Assembly (NCBI RefSeq): GCF_001493375.1
Contig: NZ_LN929896.1
Location: forward strand, 761,007-825,006
Source of the DNA: Streptomyces specialis
GTDB taxonomy: Bacteria; Actinomycetota; Actinomycetes; Streptomycetales; Streptomycetaceae
DNA: 64,000 nt
Direction of reading: 5' to 3'
This document shows, one piece after another, positions 16,328-24,659 of this stretch (the first letter of the stretch is position 1; each line of letters starts with the position of its first letter). The notes beneath the pieces are model-generated. The model ran no database searches, was not told the DNA's origin, and was given only the letters and a program-made list of their open reading frames with translations. The position numbers and the translations under genes were made by a program.

Positions 16328-16477
16328 CCCCCCATCGAATCAGACGGGCAGGCGCCGCGCGCACCGCGTCACCTTCACGCGAAGTTCACGCGGGGGACGG
16401 CTCGCCCCCCGTCTCCGCACGGGGAGACATCAAGGGCAGGCGCAGGTCCTCCACCGGCACACTTCTGGAGTGATGTC

Positions 16478-18853
16478 ATGGTCCTCTTCCCGGGCGTCCG
16501 GCGCCGTTCCGCCGTCGTCGCCACCGCCGTGGCGGCCGTCGTCGGTTCGCTGATCGCCTTCCCGTCCGCACCGGCATCCGCCGTCTCCCCCGACGTCGTG
16601 ATCAGCCAGGTCCACGGAGGCGGCGGCAACAGCGGCGCGCCGTACACGCACGACTACATAGAGCTGTACAACCGGGGCACCACCACGGCCTCGCTGTCCG
16701 GCTGGTCGGTGCAGTACGCCTCCGCCACCGGATCGAGCTGGCAGGTCACGGCGCTGTCGGGTTCGATAGCGCCCGGCCGGTACTACCTGATCCGGGAGGG
16801 GGCCGGCTCGGGGGCCGGGCAGGCGCTGCCCGCGCCCGACGCCAGTGGTTCCATCGCGATGAGCGCCACCTCCGGCAAGGTCGCGCTGCGCACCACGACG
16901 ACCGCGCTCACCTGCTCGACCGGCTGCGCGACGCAGAGCGGTGTCCGGGACTTCACCGGCTACGGCAGCGGCGTCTCCTCCTACGAGGGCGCGGGACCCG
17001 CGCCGACGCTGTCCAACTCCACCGCCGCGCTGCGCGGTGCGGCCGGGCAGACCGACACCGACCACAACGCGGCGGACTTCGCGGCCGGTTCGCCCGCGCC
17101 GCGCAACTCGGCGTTCACCGGCGGCGGGAGCGGGAGCGGGACCCGTATCCGCGACATCCAGGGCCGGGCGCACCGCTCGCCGCTCAACGGGCAGCAGGTG
17201 CAGGCCGTTCCGGGCGTGGTCACGGCCGTCACCACCAACGGCTTCTGGATGCAGGACCCGAGCCCGGACGCCGATCCGGCCACCGGCGAGGGGCTGTTCG
17301 TCCACACCGGTTCGGCGCCGGGAAGGCAGGCCGGGGACAGCGTGACGGTGACCGGCACGGTGGCGGAGTACCGGCCCGGCGGCACCGGCGGGACGGACAA
17401 CCTCACGACGACGCAGCTCACTTCGCCGACGGTCACCCTGGTGTCGGCGGGCGCCGCGCTGCCCGCCGCCACCCTGGTGGGGACGGGCGGCCGGGTGCCG
17501 CCCGCGAAGGTCGTCGACAACGACGCGACCGGCGACGTGGAGACCTCGGGGACCTTCGACGCCACCACCGACGGCATCGACTTCTGGGAGTCGATGGAGG
17601 GCATGCGGGTGCGGCTGGACAACGCCCCCGTGGTCGGCCCGCGCAACGACTTCGGCGAGATCCCGGTCGTGCCGGCGGGCTCCACGACCCGCACCGCGCG
17701 CGGCGGGATCGCCGTCCAGGCCGACGACTTCAACCCCGAACGGATCATCGTCGACGACGTACTGGCGGCCACGCCCGCGGCCCACACCGGGGACACGCTC
17801 TCCGGCTCGGTGACGGGCGTGCTGGACTACTCGTTCGGCAACTTCAAGCTGCTGCCCGGGGCGAGCCCGGTGGTGGCGGACGGCGGGGTGGCCCCGGAGA
17901 CGACGCAGGCCGCGGCGGCTGACGAGTTGTCGGTGGCCACGTTCAACGTGGAGAACCTCGACCCGGGCGACCCGCAGGCGAAGTTCGACGCGCTGGCCGA
18001 CGCGATCGTCACCAACCTCCGCTCCCCCGACCTGATCGCGCTGGAGGAGATCCAGGACAACGACGGCGCCACCGACAGCGGCACGGTGGCCGCCGACCAG
18101 ACGCTCGCCGAACTCGTCGCTGCGATCAGCGCGGCGGGCGGCCCCTCGTACACGTGGCGGCAGATCGACCCGGCCGACGACGCGGACGGCGGCGAGGCGG
18201 GCGGCAACATCCGGGTGGCGTTCCTGTACCGCACGGACCGGGGCCTGTCGTTCACCGACCGGGCGGGCGGCACGGCGACGGCGGCCACCACGGTGAGTTC
18301 CGTGGGCGGGCAGCCGCAGCTCAGCTTCTCGCCGGGCCGCGTCGATCCGCAGAACTCCGCGTTCGCCTCCAGCCGCAAGCCGCTGGCCGGGGAGTTCACG
18401 TGGAACGGGGAACGGATCTTCGTCATCGCCAACCACTTCAACTCCAAGGGCGGCGACGACCCGCTGTTCGGCCGCACCCAGCCGCCGGTGCGGTCCACCG
18501 AGACGCAGCGGCACCAACAGGCGACCGTGGTCCGGGACTTCGTGGACGACATCCGGGCCGTCGATCCCGACGCGGCGATCGTGGTGCTGGGCGACCTGAA
18601 CGACTTCGAGTTCTCCGCGACGACGGACATCCTCACCGCGGGCGGTGCCCTGACGGATCTGCCCGCGACCCTGCCGGCGGCGGAGCGCTACACGTACGTC
18701 TTCGAGGGCAACTCCCAGGTCCTCGACCACATCCTGCTGTCGCCCTCGCTGGCGGCCACGTCGTACGCGTACGACGTGGTCCATGTGAACAGCGAGTTCG
18801 CCGCGCAGATCAGCGACCACGATCCGCAGGTGGTGCGGCTGCCCCTGCCCTGA
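16478..18853 (+). CDS. Secreted nuclease with lamin-tail and endonuclease/exonuclease/phosphatase domains
   Basis: A 791-residue exported protein. Residues 1-37 form a Sec-type signal (VVATAVAAVVGSLIAFPSAP ASA). Residues about 38-200 are a lamin-tail domain (VVISQVHGGGGNSGAPYTHD, YIELYNRG). Residues about 215-470 are an OB-like ExeM/NucH insert (RIRDIQGRAHRSPLNGQQVQ). Residues about 485-790 are an EEP nuclease domain (LSVATFNVENL, LIALEEIQDND, VIANHFNSKGG, VVLGDLNDFEF, SDHDPQVVRLPL). It should degrade extracellular DNA with a divalent metal. CTGGAG precedes the ATG. A strong hairpin follows the stop. Confidence 0.9.
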   Translation: MVLFPGVRRRSAVVATAVAAVVGSLIAFPSAPASAVSPDVVISQVHGGGGNSGAPYTHDYIELYNRGTTTASLSGWSVQYASATGSSWQVTALSGSIAPGRYYLIREGAGSGAGQALPAPDASGSIAMSATSGKVALRTTTTALTCSTGCATQSGVRDFTGYGSGVSSYEGAGPAPTLSNSTAALRGAAGQTDTDHNAADFAAGSPAPRNSAFTGGGSGSGTRIRDIQGRAHRSPLNGQQVQAVPGVVTAVTTNGFWMQDPSPDADPATGEGLFVHTGSAPGRQAGDSVTVTGTVAEYRPGGTGGTDNLTTTQLTSPTVTLVSAGAALPAATLVGTGGRVPPAKVVDNDATGDVETSGTFDATTDGIDFWESMEGMRVRLDNAPVVGPRNDFGEIPVVPAGSTTRTARGGIAVQADDFNPERIIVDDVLAATPAAHTGDTLSGSVTGVLDYSFGNFKLLPGASPVVADGGVAPETTQAAAADELSVATFNVENLDPGDPQAKFDALADAIVTNLRSPDLIALEEIQDNDGATDSGTVAADQTLAELVAAISAAGGPSYTWRQIDPADDADGGEAGGNIRVAFLYRTDRGLSFTDRAGGTATAATTVSSVGGQPQLSFSPGRVDPQNSAFASSRKPLAGEFTWNGERIFVIANHFNSKGGDDPLFGRTQPPVRSTETQRHQQATVVRDFVDDIRAVDPDAAIVVLGDLNDFEFSATTDILTAGGALTDLPATLPAAERYTYVFEGNSQVLDHILLSPSLAATSYAYDVVHVNSEFAAQISDHDPQVVRLPLP

Positions 18854-18876
18854 GCCGGTCCCGGCGCGGCCGGGAC

Positions 18877-18905
18877 GGCGGCCGGGGCCCACCGCCCCGG
18901 CCGCC
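18877..18905. terminator. Hairpin terminator after the nuclease gene
   Basis: A 12-bp perfect stem, GGCGGCCGGGGC with GCCCCGGCCGCC, loop of five, lies 23 bases past the nuclease stop and just before the convergent accE-like stop, so it can serve both strands. Confidence 0.75.
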
Positions 18906-18911
18906 GCGCCG

Positions 18912-19142
18912 TCATCGCGCCAGGTACCAACGGGAGCCGCGCGCCGGGCGGTTGTCACGGGTGGCCCAGGGGGCGGGGGTCACCCGTCCGCCGCCCGACG
19001 GCGGGTTCTCGGCGCACGGGGTGGTGCGCGCGGTCAGCACGGCGACGACGGCGGCGAGTTCCTCACGCGTGGGGTCGCCCTTCAGGACACGGATGGTGTC
19101 CGCGCGGGCCCCGGCCGTCCCGGAAGTGCTGATCGTGTCCAT
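18912..19142 (-). CDS. accE: Acyl-CoA carboxylase epsilon subunit-like protein
   Basis: A 76-residue protein: IRVLKGDPTREELAAVVAVL followed by a Ser/Gly/Pro linker and a C-terminal W-containing patch ending GSRWYLAR. This is the layout of actinobacterial AccE/PccE epsilon subunits, which bridge biotinylated alpha and beta subunits of acetyl/propionyl-CoA carboxylases. No carboxylase alpha or beta gene is adjacent. Instead it is the last gene behind yciI and the AfsA-like gene (46-base gaps), suggesting supply of malonyl-type extender units to the ACP pathway upstream. That link is inference from position. Confidence 0.75.
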   Translation of the reverse strand: MDTISTSGTAGARADTIRVLKGDPTREELAAVVAVLTARTTPCAENPPSGGGRVTPAPWATRDNRPARGSRWYLAR

Positions 19143-19188
19143 GGTCCTGTCTCCGTTCCTCGCCCACGGTGGCCCGCGGGTCTCGCTC

Positions 19189-19500
19189 CTACGGCGCCGG
19201 CGTGGTCAGCCGGACCGGCGCGTTCTGGGACGGCAGCAGGGCGTTGATGTCGGCGCGCTCCCAGACGCCCTCGGTGGTGAACGGGTCCCCGGCGACCCAG
19301 TCCGCCACCTCTTCCCGGGTGCCGGCCTCGACCACGATCAGGCTGCCGATCGCGGTGGTCCCGTCGTCGGCGACGAGCGGGCCGTAGAACACCGGTCGCG
19401 GGCCGGTGCCCGACCGGAGCCTGGCGGAGTGCTCGGGCCGTGCGGCGGCCCGGAGTGCGGCCGTGCCCGGCCGGTCGAGGCAGTGGATCGCCCAGAACAT
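19189..19500 (-). CDS. YciI-family protein
   Basis: A 103-residue ferredoxin-like-fold protein. MFWAIHCLDRPGTAALRAAA, then RPEHSARLRSG holds the His of YciI proteins, and SLIVVEAGTREEVADWVAGD PF the second conserved segment with the Asp. Members resemble muconolactone isomerase and are thought to be small enzymes or stabilising partners. It sits between the AfsA-like gene and accE with 46-base gaps on each side, so it is probably in the same operon and might handle a lactone intermediate; that is speculation from fold and context. Confidence 0.75.
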   Translation of the reverse strand: MFWAIHCLDRPGTAALRAAARPEHSARLRSGTGPRPVFYGPLVADDGTTAIGSLIVVEAGTREEVADWVAGDPFTTEGVWERADINALLPSQNAPVRLTTPAP

Positions 19501-19546
19501 GCGCTTGTCGTTCCTCTCGTGCGGTCGATCGGGTCGGTCCGCCAGC

Positions 19547-20314
19547 CTAGGCCGGGACGGCCGCCCGCTCCGGTTCCGCGGCGGCTCCGGCTTCCGCTTC
19601 GGCGGCTTCGGAGAGGGCGGCGACCTGCGCGGCGATCGCGCGCCGCGCCGCCATGGCCTCCTGCTTGGCGCTGAGCTTCTCGGGGATCACGCGGTACTCG
19701 GCCTCGACCACCGCCGCCGCCGGCTCGTCCCCGTGGTGCACGCCGACGCGGCAGCGGTAGATCGCGCCGACCGGGGTGGTGGAGTGGCCGAGCAGTTCGT
19801 AGCGGAGCGTGGCGGGCATCGGGAACACGAAGCTGTGGAACGAGGAGTTGACCGAGCCGATGACGAACCGGGTCCGCTCGGTGCCGGCGATCAGGTACTG
19901 CTCGGTGACCACCGTCCACAACTGGCGGGCCGCCTCCAGGATCGTGATGGCCGGGATGTGCTGTCCGGTCAGGTGGTCGGCGAGCACCTCGACCCGCTCG
20001 TCGAGCACGAGGTCCGCGGTGAACCGGTCCTCGGCGAGCCGCCGGACCGGGCCGACGAGGACGTTCTCCGCCCGGTGCTTGTGGGTCAGGGCCCGCTCGG
20101 CCCGGTGCGGGATCCCGGCCGCCGCGCCGCTCATCAGGTCGCGCAATTCCGCGAGTTGGTTGTCGGTCAGGCCCTGTCCGATGGCGAGGGCCAGGCTCTC
20201 CGGCAGTTCGCCGGCGCGGAGCCGGTCCAGCAGCACGCTGACGGGGACGGTCCCCCGGTTGGCGAGGAACTCCTCGAAGCGGTCCCCTACGACGACGAGT
20301 GCTTCTGGCGACAT
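19547..20314 (-). CDS. AfsA-type hotdog protein (A-factor biosynthesis family), single hotdog
   Basis: A 255-residue protein. Residues 77-85 (HKHRAENVL) and DLVLDERVEVLADHLTGQHI plus PAITILEAARQ (about 100-130) match the signature of the AfsA hotdog domain, which in A-factor and related systems joins a beta-keto-acyl chain to dihydroxyacetone phosphate. Classical AfsA proteins are about 300 residues with two hotdog repeats. This one has one clear repeat, a helical N-terminal extension and an Ala/Glu-rich tail. GAAAGGA precedes ATG 20314. It is co-directional with ACP, SDR and AMP-ligase genes upstream. Catalysis of butenolide formation is plausible but unproved; a dehydratase or thioesterase-like role is the alternative. 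Confidence 0.8.
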   Translation of the reverse strand: MSPEALVVVGDRFEEFLANRGTVPVSVLLDRLRAGELPESLALAIGQGLTDNQLAELRDLMSGAAAGIPHRAERALTHKHRAENVLVGPVRRLAEDRFTADLVLDERVEVLADHLTGQHIPAITILEAARQLWTVVTEQYLIAGTERTRFVIGSVNSSFHSFVFPMPATLRYELLGHSTTPVGAIYRCRVGVHHGDEPAAAVVEAEYRVIPEKLSAKQEAMAARRAIAAQVAALSEAAEAEAGAAAEPERAAVPA

Positions 20315-20408
20315 CGTCCGGTCCTTTCTCCGTCGTGATCGGTCTTGGTCCGTGTTCGCCCGGGCGCGTCTGGTTGTGCCCGGGTACGCCCGGTCGTGGG
20401 CGGGCGGG

Positions 20409-20687
20409 TCAGGCCGCGGCGGTCGTCGCCTTCAACGTGTTCTCGTAGGCGTCGGCCAGGGCGTCGACGGTCCGGATGTCGGAGATGACGTAGTCGCCGT
20501 CCTCGAACGGGTCCACGCCGAACTCGCTCTCCAACTGGATCACCAGGCGGGCGAGCAGGAGGGAGTTGAGGCTCAGCTCGTTGAGCGGCTCGTCGCCCGA
20601 GAGCGTGCGCGTCGGCAACTCGGCCTCCGCCAGCAGGGCGTTGATCTCGCGGCGGACGGTGTCCTTGATGGCGTCGCTGGTCAGCAT
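20409..20687 (-). CDS. Acyl carrier protein
   Basis: A 92-residue ACP. The phosphopantetheine attachment serine is Ser42 in LNELSLNSLLLARLV; the usual D-S-L is replaced by L-N-S-L, which still presents serine at the start of helix II. FGVDPFEDGDYVISDIRTVD is the canonical helix III region. ACGGAGGAATCAC precedes the ATG, and its start overlaps the SDR stop by 7 bases, so the two are translationally coupled. A dedicated phosphopantetheinyl transferase lies at 23128. It probably carries an acyl or aminoacyl group loaded by the AMP-ligase. Confidence 0.88.
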   Translation of the reverse strand: MLTSDAIKDTVRREINALLAEAELPTRTLSGDEPLNELSLNSLLLARLVIQLESEFGVDPFEDGDYVISDIRTVDALADAYENTLKATTAAA

Positions 20688-21421
20688 GTGATTCCTCCGT
20701 CGACGACGATGGTCTGGCCGGTGATGAACGAGGCACCGGGCGAGGTGAGGTAGAGCACGGCGTCGGCGATCTCGCCGATGTCCGCGAGGCGGCCCAGGGG
20801 CGTCCGGCGCTGGATGCGCTCCCGGTTGCGGTCGGTGACCTCCGCCGTCATGTCGCTGTCGAAGAAGCCGGGGACGATGGAGTTGACCCGGATTTTGAAC
20901 GCTCCGAGTTCGCGCGCCAGGCTTCTGCTGAATCCGTCGAGCCCGGCCTTGGTGGCGGAGTAGACCGCCACCCCCCGGTAGCCGCGGATGGCGTTGATGG
21001 AGGAGACGTTGAGGATCTGCCCGCCGCCCTGCCGCGTCATCGCGCGGGCGGCGGCCTGGGCGAGGGTGATCGGCGCGACGAGGTTCGCGGCGATCAGCTT
21101 GGCGGTGGTGTCGGAGCCGGTGGTCAGGAAGAGTTCCTGGTGCAGCACGGCCGCGTTGTTGATCAGCAGGTCCACCCGGCCGAAGCGGCGGGTGACCGTG
21201 CGGACGAACGCCCGCAGCGACGGGGGGTCCGCCAGGTCGGCGGCCTCCCACAGGAACCGGTCGGGCAGCTCGGCCTGGAGGTCCTTGACGGTCTCGTTGG
21301 CCGACCTGCTGAACGTGGCGACCCGCCAGCCGTCCGCGAGGAGCCGCTCGACCAGCACCCCGCCGAGTCCCCGGCTGCCGCCGCTGACGATCGCGACGCG
21401 CTCCTCGTCGGGCGTGCTCAC
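20681..21421 (-). CDS. SDR-family ketoreductase (FabG-like)
   Basis: A 246-residue classical short-chain dehydrogenase/reductase. VAIVSGGSRGLGG (residues 9-21) is the TGxxxGxG cofactor loop, NNAAVLHQELF the NNAG motif, and SSINAIRGYRGVAVYSATKA the Ser-Tyr-Lys active site (YSATK). GQTIVVDGGIT closes the fold as in FabG. An Arg next to the loop (SGGSRG) suggests NADPH. It starts with GTG at 21421, overlapping the AMP-ligase stop by four bases (GTGA). It is expected to reduce a keto group on the ACP-bound intermediate or on a released butenolide. Confidence 0.9.
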   Translation of the reverse strand: MSTPDEERVAIVSGGSRGLGGVLVERLLADGWRVATFSRSANETVKDLQAELPDRFLWEAADLADPPSLRAFVRTVTRRFGRVDLLINNAAVLHQELFLTTGSDTTAKLIAANLVAPITLAQAAARAMTRQGGGQILNVSSINAIRGYRGVAVYSATKAGLDGFSRSLARELGAFKIRVNSIVPGFFDSDMTAEVTDRNRERIQRRTPLGRLADIGEIADAVLYLTSPGASFITGQTIVVDGGITC

Positions 21422-22767
21422 GCCGCGCTCCTGATCTTCTTGAAACGGTCGGAGTGCTGCGGGGCGTCGGCGATCTCGACCAGCGCCGGGATCTTGAACG
21501 GCTCCAGCCTGGTCGCGCAGAACTCCCGCACCCGGCGGGCGACTTCGCGCCGGTCCTCGTCCTCGATCAGGGTGACCCTGGCCTTCACCACCATGCCCAT
21601 GACCGGGCTGGGCCGGCCGCTGACCATGGCCTCGGCGATGTTCGGGACCTCCAGCAGGACCGACTCGACCTCGCTGGGGTACACCTTCTCCCCGCCGACG
21701 TTGATGATCTCGGAGTCCCGGCCCAGGATGCGGATCCACTCGCCGTCCACCTGGACGACGTCCTGGGTGTTGAAGTAGCCCTGCTCGTCGAAGGGCGCGG
21801 GCGCGTTGAGGTAGCCGAGCATGGCCATCTCGGAGCGGATCCACAGGACGTTGTCCACGATCTTGTGCTCGAACCCGGCGCCGCTGCCGAGCTTCACCCA
21901 CAGCGTGTCGTCACCGCGCGAGCGCGTCGGCAGGATGCCCAGCTCGCTCAGCCCGTACGTCTGCTTCAGCCGCACCTCGGGGAACGCGGCGTGCAGCCGC
22001 TCCAGGGTCCGCATCGGCATCGGCTCGGTGCCGTAGGTGATGAGCTTCAACGAGCCGGTGTCGTACCGCTGGTGGGCACCGGAGATGAGCAGCATGTTGA
22101 GGAACGTGGGGGTCGTCGGCAGCACCTCGACGCCGTGCTCCTGCACCGTGCGGCAGATCGACTCCGGCGTGCGCTCGCCCACGGTGATCACCGTGCCGCC
22201 CTGACTCAGCGTGTGCAGCAGCGTGTTGACGCCGCCGATGTGGTCCAGGCTGAGGAAGGACAGGATGCGCATCGGGCGCTTCGGCTCGCCGTAACGGGCC
22301 AGCACCTTCTCGAAGTCCAGGACCGACGCCTTGCTGCGGCCGGAGGTGCCGGAGCTGAAGAGGACCAGGCCGGCGTGGCCGGTCTCGCGGAGCTTCGCGA
22401 ACAGCTCGTGACCGGCGGTCCGGCCGGTCCGCTCGGCCGTGTGGGCGCCGCCGGGGTCCACCCGGACGACCACCTCGACCTCGGCGATGTCGAGGAAGTC
22501 GGCGCGCTTGGCGGCGGGCAGGACGGTCAGCGGGACGACGATCACCCCGCGTTCGATGAGCGCCAGCAGCCCGGCGCACGCCTCGGGGGAATACGTGCCC
22601 TCCAGCGTCACGACCTCCCCGGCCGCGACGCCATGGGCGTCGAGGAAGGAACGCCACCGGTCCACCAGACGCAGCAGATCGTCATAACCGCACGTCTGCC
22701 CTCCGAAAACCACGGCTTGTTTATCACCGAACGTTTCCAGGCGGTCGAGCAACGGATGCGCCATCAC
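21418..22767 (-). CDS. AMP-forming acyl-CoA/acyl-ACP ligase (ANL superfamily)
   Basis: A 449-residue adenylate-forming enzyme. Visible motifs are GLVLFSSGTSGRSKASVLDF (P-loop, A3), ITYGTEPMP, LKQTYGLSELG (A5), GYFNTQDVV (A7), LGRDSEIINVGGEKVYPSEV (A8) and a C-terminal HSDRFKKIRS with the catalytic lysine (A10). It should activate a carboxylic acid as acyl-AMP and load it onto the ACP two genes downstream or onto CoA. It starts GTG/ATG at 22767/22764 behind AAAGGAG. It heads a tightly packed operon. Substrate residues cannot be read by eye. Confidence 0.88.
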   Translation of the reverse strand: MMAHPLLDRLETFGDKQAVVFGGQTCGYDDLLRLVDRWRSFLDAHGVAAGEVVTLEGTYSPEACAGLLALIERGVIVVPLTVLPAAKRADFLDIAEVEVVVRVDPGGAHTAERTGRTAGHELFAKLRETGHAGLVLFSSGTSGRSKASVLDFEKVLARYGEPKRPMRILSFLSLDHIGGVNTLLHTLSQGGTVITVGERTPESICRTVQEHGVEVLPTTPTFLNMLLISGAHQRYDTGSLKLITYGTEPMPMRTLERLHAAFPEVRLKQTYGLSELGILPTRSRGDDTLWVKLGSGAGFEHKIVDNVLWIRSEMAMLGYLNAPAPFDEQGYFNTQDVVQVDGEWIRILGRDSEIINVGGEKVYPSEVESVLLEVPNIAEAMVSGRPSPVMGMVVKARVTLIEDEDRREVARRVREFCATRLEPFKIPALVEIADAPQHSDRFKKIRSAA

Positions 22768-23127
22768 TCACTCATCTCCTTTCATCGCCGTCCAGACATT
22801 TATGCGTTCGCCTACGAATGAGGACTCTAAAAGCCAATTCAATTCGGCTTCAATGCCTCATTCCTGTGACCTCGGGCGGGGTAGCCGAATGGGTAGCCTC
22901 GAATGGGCAATGGCCTTGGAGCCCATAATTCCGGCATCGTGGGAACGCAAAGGTTGTGCCATGACCTTGTCCTGGGATGGCGAGCCGGACATCACGCGGG
23001 CATTCCGCGTGAACGCGCAGTGATATTCCACGCGCATATTCCTTTTCGCGGTCCGCACCGCGCCCGGCACCGCCGCCGGCATCGCGGCCGTCCCCGCCGC
23101 GTCCCCGCCGCCGTCCCAGGAGACCCC
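22768..23127. promoter_or_regulatory. Divergent regulatory region of the ACP locus
   Basis: This 360-base gap separates the AMP-ligase operon (minus) from the PPTase (plus) and is AT-rich for the window. At 22831-22850 the sequence AAGCCAATTCAATTCGGCTT combines AAGCC/GGCTT inverted arms with a tandem AATTC. At 22881-22907 GTAGCC-GAATGGG is repeated as GTAGCCTCGAATGGG. A 44-codon frame (ATG 22889, MGSLEWAMALEPIIPASWER ... RVNAQ) is open but has poor codon character. The repeats are candidate sites for the LuxR-type regulator or a gamma-butyrolactone receptor; no consensus ARE is obvious. Confidence 0.45.
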
Positions 23128-23829
23128 ATGATTCAGCGACTGCTGCCGCCCACCGTCGCCGCCGCCGTCGCCACCGCCGACGCGCCGGACACGGGCCCGC
23201 TGCCCGAGGAGGCGGCGGCCCTCACCTCCGCCTGCGGCGAACGGCGCAGGCGCGAATTCCGCACCACCCGGCTCTGCGCCCGCGCGGCGATGGTCAAGCT
23301 GGGCGTGCCCCCGGCCGGGGTGCCGTCCGGGCCGAAGGGCGAACCGCGCTGGCCGGCCGGGCTGACCGGCAGCATGACGCACTGCGACGGCTACCGGGCC
23401 GCGGCGGTCTCCAGGACCGACGACGTCCACGCGGTGGCCATCGACGCCGAGCGGCACGCGCCGCTGACGGCCGAGCTGGCGCGGCACGTCACGGTGGCGG
23501 CGGAGCGGGAGCATCTGGCGGAACTGGCCGGGGACCACCCCGGAGTGCACTGGGAGACGGTGCTGTTCAGCGCCAAGGAGACGGTCTACAAGGCGTTCAA
23601 CCCGTTGACCGGCCGCTGGCTCGGCTTCCGCGACGCCCGGCTGAGTCTCGACCCGGCCACGCACACGTTCCGGGCCCGGCTGCTTCAGCCGGGCCCGGTG
23701 GTGGAGGGTGTGGGGATCGACGAGTTCACCGGCCGGTGGGCGGTGGAGGAAGGGCTGGTGCTGACCGCGATCGCCCTGCCCGTGACCGCTGGGGTCACCG
23801 CCGGCCGGCGGGTGCTCCAGGCCGTCTGA
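23128..23829 (+). CDS. 4'-Phosphopantetheinyl transferase (Sfp/EntD type)
   Basis: A 233-residue PPTase that converts apo-ACP to holo-ACP using CoA. Motifs: GPKGEPRWPAGLTGSMTHCD (P1/P1a), HAVAIDAER with Asp106 and Glu108 as metal ligands (P2), and FSAKETVYKAFNPLTGRW with Lys150-Glu151 and Lys155 (P3). Size and motif order fit the EntD-like subgroup. CCAGGAGACC precedes the ATG. It is divergent from the operon containing an ACP with an unusual attachment motif, so it is probably that ACP's dedicated activator. It converges on the HAD phosphatase 42 bases away. Confidence 0.9.
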   Translation: MIQRLLPPTVAAAVATADAPDTGPLPEEAAALTSACGERRRREFRTTRLCARAAMVKLGVPPAGVPSGPKGEPRWPAGLTGSMTHCDGYRAAAVSRTDDVHAVAIDAERHAPLTAELARHVTVAAEREHLAELAGDHPGVHWETVLFSAKETVYKAFNPLTGRWLGFRDARLSLDPATHTFRARLLQPGPVVEGVGIDEFTGRWAVEEGLVLTAIALPVTAGVTAGRRVLQAV

Positions 23830-23871
23830 GCCGGGGCCCGCGCGGGCCGGTGGACGACCCGCGCGGGTGGC

Positions 23872-24651
23872 TCAGAGCCCCGCGCGGGTGGCTCGGGGAC
23901 CGGCGCGCCCGGTGAGCTCGATGGCCGCCAGCGCGCCGGTGTTCCGCAGCGGGCCGGGGGTGGCCGGCAGGACCGGCCAGTCCAGGGTCTGCGCCTGCCC
24001 GATGAGCACCGGATCGGCGCCCACGACGACCGGGTTGCCGACGGCCATCAGCATGTCCAGGTCGCTGGAGTGGTCGCCGTAGCAGGTGCAGTCGTCGGGA
24101 CCGAGCCCCAGGCGAGCCATGGTGGCGCGCACCGCGGCGGCCTTGTTCTCGCCGATCATCGGCCGCTGGATCTCGCCCGTCAGCCGCCCGTCCGGGCCGA
24201 CGATCGGCTCCGAGCAGAGGATGACGTCGGCGCCCAGGTCGTCGGCCATCGGCTCCAGCAGCCCGCGGAACGACCCGGAGACCAGGACGACGGTGTCGCC
24301 CGCGTTCCGGTGCCGGGAGGCCGCCGCCCAGGCCGAGACCACGACGGCCGTGCGGCTCGCGCGGTACTCCTCGTACCACTCGCGCCCGGCGTCGGCCAGC
24401 TCCCGGTGCTCGACACCGGCGAACCGCCGGTAGTAGCGCCGGTTGATCTCGGTGCGGGGCACCCCGCCGGCCGCCTGCGCGCGGACCTCCGCCATCACGG
24501 CGTCATGGCCGCTGCCGTCGTCGCCGTGCCGGGCCATCCAGTAGCGCAGGAAGTGGAACATGCTCTTGACGTTGAGCAGTGTCTCGTCAACGTCGAAGAA
24601 GGCCGCCCGGGTCGCGGTCCTGTTCGTCGTCTGGGTTTCCACATCGGTCAT
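23872..24651 (-). CDS. HAD-IB family phosphatase (SerB-like)
   Basis: A 259-residue haloacid-dehalogenase phosphatase. RAAFFDVDETLLNVKSMFHF has the nucleophile Asp20 and acid/base Asp22 (DxDxT), VVLVSGSFRGLLEPM is motif II, and CTCYGDHSSDLDMLMAVGNP is the motif III/IV acidic pair, with a lysine in IGENKAAAV. It should dephosphorylate a small molecule. In A-factor and methylenomycin-furan type pathways a phosphatase acts on the phosphorylated butenolide made by the AfsA homologue, so this gene fits the same logic. ATG 24651 is used; GTG 24663 would overlap the LuxR stop by GTGA. Confidence 0.85.
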   Translation of the reverse strand: MTDVETQTTNRTATRAAFFDVDETLLNVKSMFHFLRYWMARHGDDGSGHDAVMAEVRAQAAGGVPRTEINRRYYRRFAGVEHRELADAGREWYEEYRASRTAVVVSAWAAASRHRNAGDTVVLVSGSFRGLLEPMADDLGADVILCSEPIVGPDGRLTGEIQRPMIGENKAAAVRATMARLGLGPDDCTCYGDHSSDLDMLMAVGNPVVVGADPVLIGQAQTLDWPVLPATPGPLRNTGALAAIELTGRAGPRATRAGL

Positions 24652-24659
24652 GAGTCCGG

